Assembly (NCBI GenBank): GCA_902803635.1
Contig: CADCQU010000092.1
Coordinates: 1 to 6,805 of the forward strand
Direction: 5' to 3'
Origin: an uncultured Lachnospiraceae bacterium
GTDB taxonomy: Bacteria; Bacillota; Clostridia; Lachnospirales; Lachnospiraceae
Length of the DNA stretch: 6,805 nt
Made by a program: the position numbers and the translations under genes. Positions 5,854-6,805 of the stretch are shown here, in pieces (position 1 is the first letter of the stretch; each line of letters begins with the position of its first letter). The notes under the pieces were generated by a model. That model was not told the origin of the DNA and ran no database searches. It saw only the letters and a list, made by a program, of their open reading frames with translations.

Positions 5854-6805
5854 AAGAGGTTCTTCCAAATATTGAACATACGGCTTCTGGGAAAGAAACC
5901 TTGCAGATTGGCTCGCTTTCACTTTCTTCCCCATTTATCCTCGGTCCCATGGCGGGGGTCACCGACCAGCCCTTCCGCCGCCTCTGCCACGAGCAGGGGG
6001 CGGCCCTTGTCTCGATGGAGATGGTGAGCGCGAACGCCATCCTGCACGGGAACAAGAAGACATTTAACTTCATTCATATCGCGAAGGATGAACATCCGGT
6101 ATCGATGCAGATCTTCGGCCCGGATCCCGAGACCATGGCCTATGCGGCGAAGGCCCTCGAAAACGAACCTTACGACATCCTTGACATCAACATGGGCTGC
6201 CCGATGCCGAAAATCGTGAACAACGGCGAGGGTTCGGCCCTTCTTTTGGATCTTCCTAAGGCTGAGGCCATCGTGCGGGCTGTCGTCCGCTCCACCGCCC
6301 GCCCGGTCACCGTGAAAATCCGCGCGGGCTTCTCGGCGGACAACATCAACGCCGTGGAGGCCGCCAAGCGCATCGAGGCCGCCGGGGCCGCCGCCATCGC
6401 GGTCCACGGGCGCACCCGGGAACAATATTACACGGGAAATGCCGACTGGGACATCATCCGCCGCGTGAAGGAGGCGGTCTCCATCCCCGTCATCGGCAAC
6501 GGTGACGTCACCTCCGCCGAGAGGGCCATGCAAATGCTTCGTGAGACCGGCTGTGATTTTGTCATGATTGCCCGCGCCGCCAGGGGAAACCCCTGGATCT
6601 TCGCCCAGTGCAAGGCACTGTGGGAGAATGTGAAGTTCCCGGCCCGACCTACATTTGACGAGATCAAGTCTACCATGCTCCGCCACGCCCGTCTCCAGGT
6701 CGCCGACAAGGGCGAAAAGCTTGGCATCCCGGAAATGCGCAAGCACGTCGCCTGGTACACCACCGGCCTTCCAGGCTCCGCCGCCCTCCGCGCCCGCATC
6801 AACAC
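5850..6805 (+). CDS. dusB: tRNA-dihydrouridine synthase B (3' end outside window)
   Basis: This flavin-dependent enzyme reduces specific uridines of tRNA to dihydrouridine with NADPH. The 318 visible residues form the FMN-binding TIM barrel: GPMAGVTD (32-39), MQIFGPDPE (86-94), DINMGCPMPKIV (112-123) with the catalytic Cys117, the FMN-contacting Lys156 in VKIRAGF, HGRTREQYYTGNADW (186-200), GNGDV (216-220) and ARAARGNPW (241-249). The C-terminal helical tRNA-binding domain has started (about 270 onward), and the frame is open to the last base, so the gene continues beyond the window. ATG 5850 has GGAGG at 5838-5842 and overlaps the upstream stop. It adds about 17 residues before the usual LQIGSLSLSSPFILGPMAG start; TTG 5901 would be the shorter alternative but lacks an equally good site. 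Very secure as a Dus family member; B subtype likely. Confidence 0.93.
   Translation, partial: MKEVLPNIEHTASGKETLQIGSLSLSSPFILGPMAGVTDQPFRRLCHEQGAALVSMEMVSANAILHGNKKTFNFIHIAKDEHPVSMQIFGPDPETMAYAAKALENEPYDILDINMGCPMPKIVNNGEGSALLLDLPKAEAIVRAVVRSTARPVTVKIRAGFSADNINAVEAAKRIEAAGAAAIAVHGRTREQYYTGNADWDIIRRVKEAVSIPVIGNGDVTSAERAMQMLRETGCDFVMIARAARGNPWIFAQCKALWENVKFPARPTFDEIKSTMLRHARLQVADKGEKLGIPEMRKHVAWYTTGLPGSAALRARIN

Larger units (their letters stand above)
332..6657. repeat. Iterated short word GCAAATG / CATTTGC (dispersed)
   Basis: Exact GCAAATG starts at 997, 2265, 3701, 3821, 4361, 4731, 5454 and 6530. Exact CATTTGC starts at 1790, 3053, 4603 and 5273. The core CAAATG/CATTTG occurs also at 332, 395, 944, 3695, 5534, 5674, 5780 and 6652. 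Two of the 12 full copies are intergenic, and the rest fall in every reading frame. Counts were made by eye. Function unknown. Confidence 0.6.

Noticed and set aside
4975..5934. Open frame on the - strand (319 codons) opposite the small membrane and DUF genes
   Set aside because: It crosses three + strand genes with overlapping stops and good ribosome binding sites; its content is Arg/Phe/Leu-rich without a domain.
1..6805. CRISPR array, tRNA or rRNA gene, insertion sequence, phage genes
   Set aside because: I found no regularly spaced repeats, no tRNA-like fold with the TTCRA loop, no rRNA segments and no transposase or integrase motifs.

Overview
The window is an ordinary-looking, GC-rich (by eye about 58-60%) bacterial chromosome segment. 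All recognisable genes lie on the + strand, and several housekeeping genes are tightly packed. Protein sequence style (DnaE, a PfkA with the TIDLD variant, a long ArgF, DusB), strong GGAGG-type ribosome binding sites and a compact palindromic intergenic repeat suggest a low-branching Firmicute. My best guess is a Negativicutes/Selenomonadaceae-like anaerobe. This is inference from sequence style and was not checked against a database.

Layout: (1) 1-1515, the 3' part of dnaE (replicative DNA polymerase III alpha subunit). It is open in two frames that join at a run of six C residues at 902-907, an apparent one-base insertion. (2) 1516-1910, a 395-base intergenic region holding a cloverleaf-like palindromic repeat (1562-1644), a probable extended -10 promoter (about 1684-1713) and a roughly 190-base structured leader for pfkA. 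(3) 1911-2939, pfkA, ATP-dependent 6-phosphofructokinase. (4) 2940-3163, an intergenic region with an 11-bp perfect hairpin (2985-3018) and no certain gene. (5) 3164-6805, a tight gene string: a TrmH/SpoU RNA 2'-O-methyltransferase, argF, an 84-aa three-helix membrane protein, a DUF6145-like protein and dusB (cut by the window end). The last four genes overlap or nearly abut (ATGA overlaps at 4943-4946 and 5850-5853), so they are probably co-transcribed and translationally coupled. Two of the five genes act on RNA (TrmH family, DusB), one on arginine metabolism (ArgF), and two have no known function.

No complete new system is evident. The most unusual signal is at word level. The heptamer GCAAATG/CATTTGC occurs 12 times and its core CAAATG/CATTTG 20 times by hand count, against roughly 0.7 and 2 expected from base composition. 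The copies lie in all three reading frames, on both strands and in intergenic DNA, and they force codons that are otherwise uncommon here (GCA, CAA, AAA, AAT). This resembles an uptake-signal-like or other genome-wide iterated word and is the first thing to test. Second is the dnaE frameshift at a CCC-C site, which is either an assembly error or real. A terminator-like hairpin at the very start of the TrmH gene and the structured pfkA leader are weaker regulatory candidates.
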